Assembly: GCA_964007475.1 (NCBI GenBank)
Contig: OZ023273.1
Coordinates: forward strand, 58,857,834 to 58,921,833
Direction: 5' to 3'
DNA from: Hybos culiciformis
Lineage: Eukaryota; Arthropoda; Insecta; Diptera; Hybotidae
DNA: 64,000 nucleotides
The notes under the pieces are model-generated. The model saw only the letters and a list, made by a program, of their open reading frames with translations, made no database searches and was not told the DNA's origin. The position numbers and the translations under genes are program-made. Shown here piece after piece: positions 35,401 through 47,239 of the stretch. Numbering within the stretch: the stretch's first letter is position 1; each line of letters begins with the position of its first letter.

Positions 35401-38400
35401 TAATCTATACATTATGTGTGTCACAGAAGATTAAATATTTTGGTTGAAAATATATAAAAAAAAAAATTAAATTAAAAAAAAATACATAAAAGAAAAAATC
35501 CATTTATTTCTTCAATATTTTATGAGTAAAATTTTTCAGTAAAACATTTCATTTTGATGAAAATTCATTGACAGCAAACCGGAGTATCGGTCCTGAAAAT
35601 ATATGTACATTTATATACATATATGTGTATTTTTATCCATTTTAATATATTAAATTAATTCTACATTACATAGAAATGTACACATAATATCCTAATTCTA
35701 GACATTTTGTGAAAATAAAAAAAACTCTATAGATTCTAAAGGTATCCTTAACTAATTTGAACAATATTTTTCTTTTATATATATTATATGTATAACAATG
35801 TTACCTTTTTTAATGATATTGCCATTAATTTAGAATTCAAAAAATGTTTTCTTTGCTCTAGAAACGTGAAACAAATAGACCATAAAGATGGTTTTGTTTT
35901 TCATAGGCATTGAAAATAATTTTGATTTGATTGCTAATTAATGAGGAATATGTATAAAGTTAATACATAAAGATATCTTCATAGAAACATTTACAATTCT
36001 GACTGAGTGAAAAATAACAAGATAAGAATGAAAAATAAATGCGAACATATTGTACATAAATTTATATGTTACAACATGTTTATGTACATTTGATATGGTA
36101 TCAGATCTTTCTATAATTAATTTAGAAAATATTTTAATTTTTCTAATCATAATTTAGTACATTTTTAAGCTATTTTGAATTTAATATGTATGGCTTTGAA
36201 TTAATAAGAGTTTACGTTTGCTTAAAAGATTAGTCCCTTAAATTTTAATCTTTTAATTGTCAAACTTATAAATTTCTGGAAGGTACAGAGTTAAATAATA
36301 AGTATATGACACTGAGTTTTCCCCGTAAAAAAATTTGATGTAGATATGCAAGATGACATTATTTTTAACTTTATTCAGCACTATAACAATTTTTAATTGT
36401 GACCACAAACAATAAAATAAACACATAAGTATATCAGAATTTCAAAAACACAAAATCCCACTTTGTTTTGCTTAATTGAGCTCTTTGATTATTACTATTT
36501 TTTTTTTTCAAAAGATTTATAGACATATTAAGTCATCATAAGTGGTTTTAAAAACAAAAAAAAAAAGAACTTTTTTAGGACTAACATAACTTCATTAAAT
36601 ATTGCTTAATACCATTTCCTCTCTAATATCCTTCAGTCTGCTAAAATTATTACCCTTTTCAAAATAAAAAGACATATAAATAGTTATAATTTTATTAACT
36701 TTTAAATTTCCTATAACCCCAAAAACATAAATTTCTTTTACAACATAATTGAATCATCTTATATCTAGAAAAAAGGATGACGTTTTTTTTTTTTTTAAAC
36801 TTTAACAAATTGAGTAAAAATATTTATACAGTACAAGTAATTTGATGGAAGGTTGTTTCATTAAATAAATATTTAGATAACATTTTAATTTAAGCGACCA
36901 TCAAGTACAAGTTGTTATGTGTATTTAAAAGGGAAAATTTCGAACCAAAAAGATTCTATATACACCTTTCAAAATTAAAATGTTACATTGAACAATTCAA
37001 ATTGATTGATTTTTTTATATGCTTTTATATGGTAAACATTATTTCTATATGAACATATATTTTATGAGACAAATAGTTTTCTATTTAAGAAACGATGCAA
37101 TTTTAACCTTAACCGCACCCTTTTAGCAAAGTTTAGCATCAGAAAGTACTACAAGTATTATTCGTCATTTTTGCAGACATTATTAAATGTTCTAAATACA
37201 TAATAAGCTTATCTGAATACAAAATAAGTTTGTCAACTTTACAATAATTGTTATTGATTCTCAAGAAAAATCGGTTCTGTGTGAATTTTTTTAAACAATT
37301 TCTTTTTTTTTATATATTTTTTGTCAATAATTTCAAAATAGAAAAGTGGCTGACGTACCAAATTATCCTGAATTTAATTACATATCTTAAATTCTGCAAA
37401 TATATTTATCTACATATATGAACTTATTTTAGAGAAAAATTCTAGTAAATAAGATACTTAATTATAGGGAATTTTAAATCTCTGTAATATTTAAAAAGTC
37501 TGCTTTTAACACAAATAATTTTACAGAAAATTTAATAAATTAAAATCACTTTAATTACATTTAAATGAACTGAAAAATGCTGGTACAAATACAATTAATC
37601 CGCGTCAATAATTTTCACAGACATTTTACATATACTTAACTTACATACTTACTTATGTTGTTTATGCGGGAAAAATCTGTTCTTAAGTTCTTAATTCTTA
37701 AATTAGTTTTTATTACATCCGTACATACACTTATTTCCTTTATTATATGTATATGTTTTTATAAAAATAAATATTTTGTTTTAAATTCAATAGGGATGTA
37801 TATAATATTATGCGATTCTTCATGTCAATCAAATTATGTAATTATGAAATTATTTATTTTAATTCTCTTTATATTATATTATTACATTCATTTTATATGT
37901 GTGGCTATGGCTACATATTTTCATTTGGAACTTTATGAATTGTTGAAAACGTTTAAATATTAACTAAACACAATTGTAGTCAGTATTTGCAAAAAAACTT
38001 ATAACAATTGGTATATATTAAAGAACGTAAAATTTTTCGTTTTAAAATTTTATGAAATTAAAAATATTCACTTTTATGAAGCTATGTTAAGTACCAGATC
38101 CTTCACTTCATAATGTCAGAAAATATTTACATCTAATTTTGGCTCCTTAGGATTTTTGGAGTGCAGAAAAAATAAGTTTTTTGGAATAAGAAAAAAAAAA
38201 AAAACAGTGTTCAAAAAATTTAAATTGAAATTATTGAAAACTTTTAGAAAAAAAAAAAAACAATCAATTTGATTCAATAAAAACTAGAATTCATATAGAA
38301 AAATATTGATTACCAAATTCAATTAAAAATTTTAAAGAATAAAAAATAAAAAATAAAAATTTTCCGAAATAAAAGAATAATAATAACATAAAAAATTATT

Positions 38401-41400
38401 TTATACCACTATTCATTTGAACAAAAAAATTCAATTTCTCTTCTTTTTTTTTTTATTTAGTATAACATATAATACACATTATGTACAATTTTCCTTCTAC
38501 ACATTTTCTTAGTTTTCTTTAATTTTATTTTTTTTTTACAATTTAGTTTTTCGCTCTGGGTAATATGAATTCAAATAATAGTCGCCTGAAACCTTGTTTG
38601 GCATATAATATAAAATACATTGGCAACTAAAAATGGTATGTTGTGTTGCTGTTTCTATGTTTTATTATTGTTTTGACCCACTTTCATTTCTAAGGAAAGG
38701 AATATACAAAAAAAAATAACATTTTTCTATATACTACCATACAATTATATATTTATTTTATTTTTTTATTTATATATATTATATATACCTATATACAAAA
38801 ATATTGTTTAAAATAAAATAAAAAAGGATATCGCAAAGAAAAACTGAAATCTAAATCGCCAGTAATATGGATGACTTACCATTTCAGTAAAAAAAAAAAA
38901 ATAAATAAATAAAATTATAAAAATACATTTATACATAAATAATAAATAATTTATTGTATATGTACATTTTTTTTTTTCTTTTCTGAAACATGATAAATTT
39001 ATGTTGTTTAAGACTCATTTACATACTTTCATGAACAAAAAAGGTTAAAGTTTCTTTTTCCAGTCTTTTTATTATCATGAAAACATTCCTTCAACAACAG
39101 AAGAATTATATTTGAAAAAAATATATGCTTATATATTTGTGTTCGTGTTTTGGCTATATGCTTTTAAAGCTGAACCAAATACAATTTTCTTAATGAAATG
39201 AAATTTTAAAATAGGGTGAGCTCAAAACTTAAGAATTAGCTATTATTTTACTTAAAAAATTAATATTGGAGAACAGTTTGGCGCAAAGAATAAACACGAG
39301 AAATTTATTATAATCTACTAATTTTATTACAATGATACATACAAAATATATAGATGTTTATTTCTGTTTTAATTAATTAGTTGACAATTTTGAAGACATT
39401 CTTTCTGATTTCAGAATTCTTTTCAATCTAGTAAATCTGGTTGATAGACCTTAGTGGTTAATCAATTTCTTTTCTTAACTTCTATGCAAGAAATTCTACC
39501 GTGCAAACATACGAAATTATAATGATATAATTTTAAAAGGTTTTGTTTAGGTATGTGTTAAATATATGAATAAAAATATTATCTTTATCAATCACTATAA
39601 ATTATTGCCTTCTTTTACTTACTAAAATACTACCAAATAAATTTTAATTTTAGAAAAACTTAGCTCAAGCATATAATTTATATGTTTATGTATCTCATAA
39701 AATATTCATTTTGTAATAAATAATGATGATTATTAATAAATAATAATTTAAATTTAAGTTGAAATCGAATGCGGAATCTACCTGGTTATAGCAGACTGTG
39801 GAAGACTTAATTTTTGTTGAAACCTTGGCAAATGATTAATTGTGTTTAATTATAGATTCGACCCGATCAACAATTAAATTAAAACATTTACATTAAGAAA
39901 ATTAAATTAAAATAGTTCTAACATTTTGAAGACTATATACGAAATACAAGAAACTTCACAGATCTTTTCTAAAGCTTTTTACTTTTCGTTCAACCGACAC
40001 AAAATTTTCATAGTTTGCATAAACATAATATCTTATGTATATTCTTTGATATTAATATTATATGATCAAATTGACGATTGAACCGACAGAACATGTAATA
40101 TAAGAATGGACATTAAGAATATTTCTTTAATTGTTTTTTACATATAAATCAAATTCAACTTATTTTTTTTTTTAATTTATCGTAGTTATTGTGATTCTAA
40201 TTTTAATAAATTACTTTTCATTCTTCTTAAATTCGTCGAATAGATTAAAATTAAATTAGAGAAATTTATTTTATCAACTTTTGATATTATTTTTTATTTT
40301 TATAAAAAAGCTAAAATTTGGAACCGTTACCATTATTATTTTTTGTTAGTTGTTATTATCATTACTGAGTATTCGCTAATTCTAATCAATATTATATTTC
40401 AAGCATTATATTGGAATTTTTCCAAATTTTATTCTTTACCATTATAACAATTCTTTTCATGCCAAATTTTATGTAGGTGGAACAATTCAGGAATATAAGC
40501 CAATTATTCAAATTGTATTATAATTTATTTTAAAGATATTTATTACCTAATTGTTATATATTTTTTATTAATTATATATCAGGTATAACTTATTTCTAAT
40601 CTAATTCTTAAATTTTTGACAGTCTAAATATTGCAAAAATAAACCATATAAATAATTAGATTAAAATATTTTGATTTAAAATGTAAATAAATATCAAATA
40701 AGGCCACAATATTTGAAATCTTAAACTTATTACGATAATTTGATAATTGAAATACGCTTAAATGTTGTTATTGTAATCAAAAAATGAGAAATATTTTTTC
40801 TAAAATAAAATAGGGAAAGCAACCTGACAAAAACGCGCTTTTTGCAAAAATTGGATTTTTATTCTTGAAAGTGGTATAAAGTGGTATTAGAAATTATGTT
40901 TGTTCAACAAGTTTGCCGCCATTTTGTTTTTTTTTTAGGTTTTACCGTTACTTTTTGGTTACTTTGAAATGAAGCATTTTTGACTATGAAAACTTCGAAA
41001 TAGCCTTTCATGATGTTCTAGACTTTGATTCAGGAGGAGTTTACCTTCATTTTTTTAGAAAGTTTTAGTTCCTGAAAATATTGTATAGATGGCGTTTTAA
41101 CCAATTTTTAACCAATGAAACTAAAATTACTCCACTTTTTGGGCAACATTTGTACTACAAAAATGAAACCAAAAAAAGACCGTTTCAAGACCTTTTCAAC
41201 AAAAAAAAATTTTAAGAATCGAATAATAAATAAAAGAGGTATGCCAAATTAAAAAAATTACGAAAAAAGAAATGTCCGTTATTATTCAAAAACTCAATTT
41301 TAAAGAACGAATCCATAACAAAAATGACTGAAAAACCAAAATTTATCAGGACATGTTTTTAGGAAATGCATGTTGGAACGTGAATGAACGGATAAAACGT

Positions 41401-41834
41401 TCGAATAATTTACAACAATTATCTACTACTAAAAAACGTAAAAGCGACTCAAAACAACTCATGAGTGAGATTTTGAATGATTCGGAGACAGAGCTGGACT
41501 GGCCTAACAAGCTAGAAGGAGCTTCCTGGTGGGCGGTACTGAAATCTGTTGTCTAAAATTATAATGTTTTCTTTTAATTTTTTTTAAGCGTGAGAAAATT
41601 TTTTTACAAATCCGATCCTAAATTCATTCCCAGTCCAGCCCTGTTCGGAGATACTCGATTTTATAGAACTTGCTACATGCATTTCAGAAATTATTGTAAA
41701 ATCAGATAGGATTAAATACTAGGGTTGCCAGATGAAATCTTAAAGATTACCGGACAAAATTTTGAAATAATAAAACAAATTCTAGCCTATTGCATTAAAA
41801 AAAATTTAATTTCAATATTTTCAAATTTCTTATA
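29489..41834. other. Long A/T-rich stretch without supported genes
   Basis: About 12 kb with abundant ATGTATAC-type simple sequence and poly-T. At about 31.5-32.2 kb composition is more balanced, with TTTTCCGG-type repeats at 31855-31915 and partly complementary GGAAAACCC repeats near 32112-32150. This is probably an unassigned old repeat; two overlapping minus-strand frames there show no domain. An open frame at 41353-41556 (...SDSETELDWPNKLEG...) is not recognised. No splice-consistent exon was found. Confidence 0.45.
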
Positions 41835-42015
41835 GAGTACGATTCAAATCACTTGCCAACGAGCTTTTAAGAGAGGGTAAAATTTGAATAAAATTATTAT
41901 AAAAAATTGCATGATTTTTTTCCTTAAATAATTTCCCCTAAATTTTGTATGGAATTTTGTAATGGAAAGGGAAAGCTTTGCATAACGGAATCGTCAAGTG
42001 ATTTGAATCGTACTC
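41835..42015. mobile_element. Short mariner-like MITE with TA duplication
   Basis: Perfect 21-bp terminal inverted repeats beginning GAGTACGATTCAAATCACTT, flanked by TA (41833-41834 and 42016-42017). 181 bp, non-coding. The 42016-42060 flank repeats part of the terminal motif (CAAATCACTTGAGCGAC), perhaps a remnant of another copy. Confidence 0.75.
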
Positions 42016-42217
42016 TACCATTTTGACCGTTTACTCAAATCACTTGAGCGACAAAAAAAATACCAAAAGGTAAACTGACCATATTTGTCTAGCTTAATGC
42101 TGGACAAATGCTGGACATTTTTAGTTATTCGCAAATATCTCGAAAACGGTGCGTTTTACAGCATTTTTGAGGCTGTCCAACCTTTGGTGACCATCAATTC
42201 AACATTTAATTACCTAT

Positions 42218-42277
42218 TCAAAAAGCACTGGAACTTAAAAAACTATCAAAGGGTTACTGAGATATTGAATTTTGAAA

Positions 42278-42308
<31 letters not shown>

Positions 42309-42388
42309 AAATAATACTTGTTTATGTTTTTCAAAATTCAATATCTCAGTAACCCTTTGATAGTTTTTTAAGTTCCAGTGCTTTTTGA
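42218..42388. repeat. Long hairpin: 59-bp inverted arms around an (AAAT)n spacer
   Basis: Arms 42218-42276 and 42330-42388 are near-perfect reverse complements (contain AGCACTGGAACTTAAAAAAC). The 53-base spacer is mainly (AAAT)n followed by A/T sequence. No protein coding. It could be the apex of a larger foldback or two inverted insertions meeting at a microsatellite. Confidence 0.75.
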
Positions 42389-44146
42389 AACCCTATTAAA
42401 TACTGAAAAAACAACTAACAATAGCAAAAAGTTTAGGTTATAAGTTTGGAATATAAAATTTGAAAGAAAATTGAAATTGATGTGGAAGAAACATTAAAAA
42501 AAAAGAATTTCAAAGCTTATATGACAATGTCTATGAAAGTGAAATGGAAGGGGAGTCTGTTTAAAAAAGTTCTCGAAAATATATTCAGTAAAAACAACAC
42601 TAAAACTGAGCAAAAATCGAACCAAAAAACTTCAAAACTGGTTTTATATAAAATGCCGCCAATCCGAAAGTACTGGACCAATTTCACTTGCGAAAGCAGC
42701 TTTGGAAAGGTGTAAATATGTACTTTTTGACTGCGAAGTTTGAAAAATATCGTACGTAAGATCATGGAGTACAACTTTTTTGAAAATGGCTAAAAATGGT
42801 AATTTTTTTGTATGGGGAAATTCTAAGAAGTGAATTATCTTCTAAAACATTAAAAAATTTTAACCTGCGAAAGCGGCTTTTTAAAGTGGTCTGAAAGACC
42901 TTTCCAAAATGGTATAGAGTGACCAAATCGGTTGAAAATTGAGGGAGTACATTCAAATGAAAAAAACCATTTTTTGTTTTTTCAGTGTTTTTAGGGTTTC
43001 TCTATGGGTTAAACTGGCAACACCGAGTTGCCAGCACCTGCAAAGAAAGCCCGCACAAATACGTACTTAAAATGATATCTGAAAAAATTCTTGTAAATTT
43101 AACAACAGAGAGATGATAGTTTGAAGTTTCAAAATTTTCCAAGCCTTCTGCAAGAATCGTCATATCTCCCAAAATATTTTTTTTTTTTTTAAATCTGAAA
43201 TGCAAAAACTTAGGTCAAATATCAGCCTATAAAATAAATGTAAAATGAAAGTCTAACGGTTAACTTGAAAAAATTATCAACACATTATCAGATTATTATC
43301 TTCGACTACATGAAAAATCATTATAATTGAATTTTTTCATAGATAAAATCTGCTAAACGTTTTTTTAATGAAATATGGTTTTATTTGTTAAACAAGGTAG
43401 TTTTAATGTTATTTCTTGCATAAACCCAATATTTACTTTTGTACACTTACAGCAGAAAAATATCGTATTCAAATGTACCCATGTTGACTAAAATTAAATT
43501 AATTTTATTTAATACATAAATTTTATGTTGAAAAGTTTAGTTTCAAAAGCTGTACATAACTTTGCATAATTTCTTAAATAAATTTGCAACTGATTTATGA
43601 GACTAATTGTAAAATAATGTAATTCTTTTTATATACGATTGACTTCCTTAATAAATTATTCAAAAATGAAAGTAAGTTATGCACAAGAGTTTGTCTTGTT
43701 GAAACATAGAAAATTATTCAGTGCATTATAATATTTCTTTTTTCTTTTTTTGCTTTTAAAATAAAAATAATAATTTAACTTTTATTCGAAGTAATTGACC
43801 ATTATCAGAATCTAGTTCAAGAAGTTTTAAAAGGTACACATTCTCAAATCAGAATAGATAATTTTGCTTCATAACTCCGTAAGTATAAAAAGTTAAGTAA
43901 ATTTTTAATTTCTAATTATTTAGTTAACTAATTCCTTAATTTCGATAGTGAAAAAACGAATTAAATGGAAACATAATGAAATGTGAAAAAATTAAAGATT
44001 TTTTCGTGAAACGCTTGAAATTTAAAGGAAACAAAATATTTTTTAGATAGTTGACCATAAAAATAAAACTAAATAATCAGTTGTATGACTGAAAAATTCT
44101 TTTATGACATAAATTTAAATATAACTTTAATCACACCAATATTATG
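42389..44146. other. Non-coding stretch with a diverged internal duplication
   Basis: The phrase TTGCGAAAGCAGCTTTGG (about 42688-42706) recurs imperfectly as CTGCGAAAGCGGCTTTTT (about 42865-42882), suggesting an old unclassified repeat. An open frame at 42482-42715 covers the first copy and is not recognised. The rest is A/T-rich. Confidence 0.4.
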
Positions 44147-44265
44147 TCATTTTAAATTTTTAAAATTTTTTAATTAAAACTCTTGTATGTTCTACAATTT
44201 AATTTATTTACTTTTCAATAATTTATAAAAGAATTTTTACAAAATTTAAAAAATACATTAATTAA

Positions 44266-44308
44266 TTTGTCGACTAGTTTCGACTTTTTAAGTCATCATC
44301 TGGACAAA
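44266..44308 (-). ncRNA. Hammerhead-like ribozyme motif, left arm
   Basis: On the minus strand: stem I TTTGTC/GACAAA, core CAGATGA (canonical CTGATGA with one change), stem II GACTT/AAGTC, GAAA, minimal stem III, and a GTC cleavage triplet. Penelope-like elements are known to carry hammerheads with very short stem III. The U-to-A core change and one extra unpaired T leave activity doubtful. Confidence 0.45.
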
Positions 44309-44402
44309 GACTGATTTTAACAACACAAATAGTACCAGATGTTTTTTGTTTATAAAATATTTTTATTTTTATTTTAATTATTAAACAATAGGAAAGAGAG
44401 AG

Positions 44403-44940
44403 ACTAAGTTGTCCTCTTTTCATTCTATGTTAGACAGATTAATTAAAGTTCCTCTTAATAAGTATAATTTCAAAAAAGAATTAGACACTATTGTCATGAT
44501 TGCAAAAAAATAATGGTTATAAGTCTAAAATAATATATAATTTGTTAAGAAAAAAGAAAAGAAAAATAGCAATCAAATCTATTTTCCCGGAAAATAATAC
44601 GGACAATAATAAATGGGTGAGGTTACCTTATTTACAAGGTATTTCTGAAAAATTTCGGACTATTGTTAGAAAAAGAGATAAAAATATATCCTTTTTCAAC
44701 AGTAATATTTTAAGGAATTTATTAGTTAATAATAAATTGAAGCCCACATTAGATTTAAAAGAAAAACCGGGAGTTTACCAAATAAATTGCAAAGACTGTG
44801 ATGCAATCTATATTGGTAAAACCAGACGTAATTTAAAAACTAGATTAATAGACCATTTAAAAGACACATATAAAGAAAATCCTGACTCTGCCGTAGCACA
44901 ACATGCAATAGATAATAAACATAATATTTTTTATTTATTT
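44403..44940 (+). pseudogene. Penelope-like ORF remnant with GIY-YIG endonuclease
   Basis: The frame opens SSFHSMLDRLIKVPLNKYNF and KKELDTIVMIA, the RT-to-endonuclease linker type of Penelope-like elements. A one-base shift in a poly-A run near 44505 leads into NNGYKSKIIYNLL. The endonuclease reads GVYQINCKDCDAIYIGKTRR and NLKTRLIDHLKD, showing GVY...YIG, the CX2C pair and the conserved Arg, then AVAQHAIDNKHN. It is cut at about 44928 by the non-LTR insertion. The tail resumes at about 45596-45715 (NNNLVLDKYEISEIKRARSR...PLLF stop). Two disabling changes (frameshift and insertion) make it defective. Confidence 0.8.
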
Positions 44941-45596
44941 ATTTATTTATTTATTTATTTCAATCTACCAGGATAATTCCTTTACAGATTATAACAATAA
45001 TATACTTAAAACTAATTAATAATATTAATAAAAATTACTTCTCTTCTAAAAAATTTGAGATATTACTTCTTGCTTTTTTTCTAGAAAGATTAAAATCAAT
45101 TACTTCATAACATAAATTAAAATTTCTTATTGCTAGTGATATTATTTCAAATAATCCATAATTACTTCTATGGAATGATGAACATAAGAAATTTTGTTGA
45201 CGATAAACTCTATTTGGAGTATAAATATTTAAAAGTCCCAACAGTTCAGGACAATCAATATGACTCATCAACAAATCAAATACAAACATACAACTTGCTA
45301 CAGTTCTCCTGCATTCAAGCAAATCCAAATGAATTAATTTACATTTTTCAACATATGAACTATTATTAAAATTCATAAATCTTAAAGCATATTTTATAAA
45401 TTTTTTCTGCACAGATTCTATACGTTTAATATGCACTCGATAATGAGGCATCCATATAATTGATGCATACTCCAATTGCGACCTGACCAGAGATATATAT
45501 AGAGATTTAAGTGTATAAGGATCTTTAAATAGACTGGAATTTCTCTTTAAAAATCCCATATTGACGAAAACATAAAATTGATACACCATATACACA
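44928..45596 (-). mobile_element. 5'-truncated non-LTR retrotransposon fragment
   Basis: The minus-strand frame 45595-45035 encodes GFLKRNSSLFKDPYTLKSLY, ISLVRSQLEYASIIW, HIKRIESVQKKFIKYALR and CPELLGLLNIYTPNR. This is the C-terminal end of a non-LTR reverse-transcriptase protein of the Jockey/CR1 type. It ends in FLEEK and a stop at 45035. The 3' end is a (TAAA)n tail, seen on the plus strand as (TTTA)n at 44930-44960. Only about 186 codons survive, as in typical 5' truncation. Flanks CATAATATTT and CACAATAATAATTT are similar and may be a diverged target duplication. The insertion splits the Penelope-like ORF. Confidence 0.85.
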
Positions 45597-45821
45597 ATAA
45601 TAATTTAGTTTTAGATAAATATGAAATAAGTGAAATAAAAAGAGCTAGATCAAGAAATTTAAACCTAATGAATCATCAAATCGACTTTAATAATAATAGT
45701 CCACTTTTATTTTGATTTTTCTAATTGATTCCTCTTTCCTATTGTTTAATAATTAAAATAAAAATAAAAATATTTTATAAACAAAAAACATCTGGTACTA
45801 TTTGTGTTGTTAAAATCAGTC

Positions 45822-45864
45822 TTTGTCCAGATGATGACTTAATAAGTCGAAACTAGTCGACAAA
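45822..45864 (+). ncRNA. Hammerhead-like ribozyme motif, right arm
   Basis: Same architecture as the left-arm motif: TTTGTC, CAGATGA, stem II GACTT-AAT-AAGTC, GAAAC, TA, GTC, then GACAAA closing stem I. The loop of stem II is AAT here and AAA in the left arm, while the stem is kept. That is consistent with, but does not prove, structural constraint. Confidence 0.45.
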
Positions 45865-45983
45865 TTAATTAATGTATTTTTTAAATTTTGTAAAAATTCT
45901 TTTATAAATTATTGAAAAGTAAATAAATTAAATTGTAGAACATACAAGAGTTTTAATTAAAAAATTTTAAAAATTTAAAATGA

Positions 45984-46394
45984 TTAACCAGTTCTACCAA
46001 GAGTTAAAAAAAGAATCTATAGATTCAATACAATATTATGTATTCTTATTTATTTTTTTATTTTTTTTTTCATTATTCAATTATATATTGCACATTATAT
46101 TTATTTCAATATTATAAGTTTATTTTGTACTGACATTTTGGATTATTATCTCTTTCTGAACAATAGTTTACATGGTCTTCAAATCATTTGATAAATAAAT
46201 AACGAAGTCCAGATTTTGAATTATGAACAAACTATAAATTTTATTTTGTTTAATTATTATACATGTTACCGTAAATAATATTTACTATATATTCAAAATG
46301 TGGTAATGATGATAATAATTATTCATAGCATAGGTACATAAAGTTGTAGTCATTACATAGTATCACATAAATTTGAAAATTTCTCCTTAAATAC
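45984..46394. other. A/T-rich non-coding DNA
   Basis: Nothing recognised between the Penelope-like element and the next foldback. Confidence 0.5.
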
Positions 46395-47239
46395 TACTCT
46401 CTAAATAAATTTTGGCTAGATTGTGGGTAAAAAAACTAGATTGAGCAACTAGATTGTGTGCAACTAGGATCTAGTTGGAAATCTAGCTTCCAAAATTTAC
46501 CTAGATTCTAGTTAAAATGCCAAACTAGATTCCTAGTGGAATTCTAGTTACCAAGGCTAGATCTTCCATTTTTTTTACTAGAATCTAGTGACTTTTTTTT
46601 ATAAAAAAAAAAAAAAATTTATTCTAATATTTTTTTTTATTTATTACAATTTTTCTTTATTAGATTTTTATTAAATTCTAATTTTATTTCTTACGCCTTC
46701 TTCCGGATTCGAACCTGGTTCTTTAACATTGCAATTCGCCAACACTACCACTCAGCTACGGTATTGAAATTTAAAATGTATATAAAATAGAAAATATAAA
46801 TTTGGTATACACATTTTCTTTGTGGTGTGTTAGTTATTTGCAATTCTAAGGACGCAGGTTCAAATCCCGAAGACAGCAAAAAAATCTGGTATCAATAATT
46901 GAAATCTAGCAAGGAGAAATAGATGATAATTGCAGAAACTAGATTTTAATAATTTTTCAAATTTGTCTAAAACTATTTTAAAACTATATTCTAGTTTTAA
47001 ATTTCCGTTCTTGTAATCTAGTTTACCAAAATAACTGGAATATTAATGATCTGAAATGGAATCTATGTTCGGTAAATAATTTGTAAAATTTTACCTAGAA
47101 ATCTAGCTTTTGAGAACTAGATTTTTGCGTAAACTAGCTTCTGAAACTATAAAACTATTTTCAATAATTGAATTTCCCAGTAAAAATCGTTTAACTAGAT
47201 CAAAGCTAGGGATTCTAGCCAAAATTTATTTAGAGAGTA
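46395..47239. mobile_element. Foldback/MITE with CTAGAT-rich arms and tRNA-like modules
   Basis: Perfect 26-bp terminal inverted repeats beginning TACTCTCTAAATAAATTTTG. CTAGAT/ATCTAG motifs are reiterated through both halves. The middle (46690-46880) holds two tRNA-related segments in divergent orientation. 845 bp; no coding. The target duplication is unclear, so the superfamily is not assigned. Confidence 0.7.
46693..46762 (-). repeat. tRNA-like (SINE-head-like) segment
   Basis: On the minus strand an A-box-like TAGCTGAGTGGTAG (46745-46758) is followed by a perfect B-box GGTTCGAATCC (46705-46715), at normal tRNA spacing. The acceptor stem does not close, so this is a degenerate tRNA-derived pol III promoter, not a functional tRNA. 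A second, less complete module with B-box GGTTCAAATCC sits on the plus strand at 46857-46867. Confidence 0.6.

Larger units (their letters stand above)
44147..45983 (+). mobile_element. Penelope-like retroelement with inverted terminal repeats
   Basis: Terminal arms 44147-44399 and 45732-45983 (about 250 bp each) are near-identical reverse complements, as can occur with the pseudo-LTRs of Penelope-like elements. Between them lies a coding remnant with the diagnostic GIY-YIG endonuclease. The reverse-transcriptase body is missing apart from its C-terminal edge. The coding remnant is split by a minus-strand non-LTR fragment. Each arm carries a hammerhead-like motif. No clear target duplication. 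Confidence 0.8.

Noticed and set aside
41353..41556. 67-codon open frame with acidic/basic patches
   Set aside because: Not recognised, no flanking exon or terminal repeat tied to it; mentioned in the region note only.
46693..46762. Functional tRNA gene
   Set aside because: A and B boxes are present but the acceptor stem does not pair and it lies within a repeat element.
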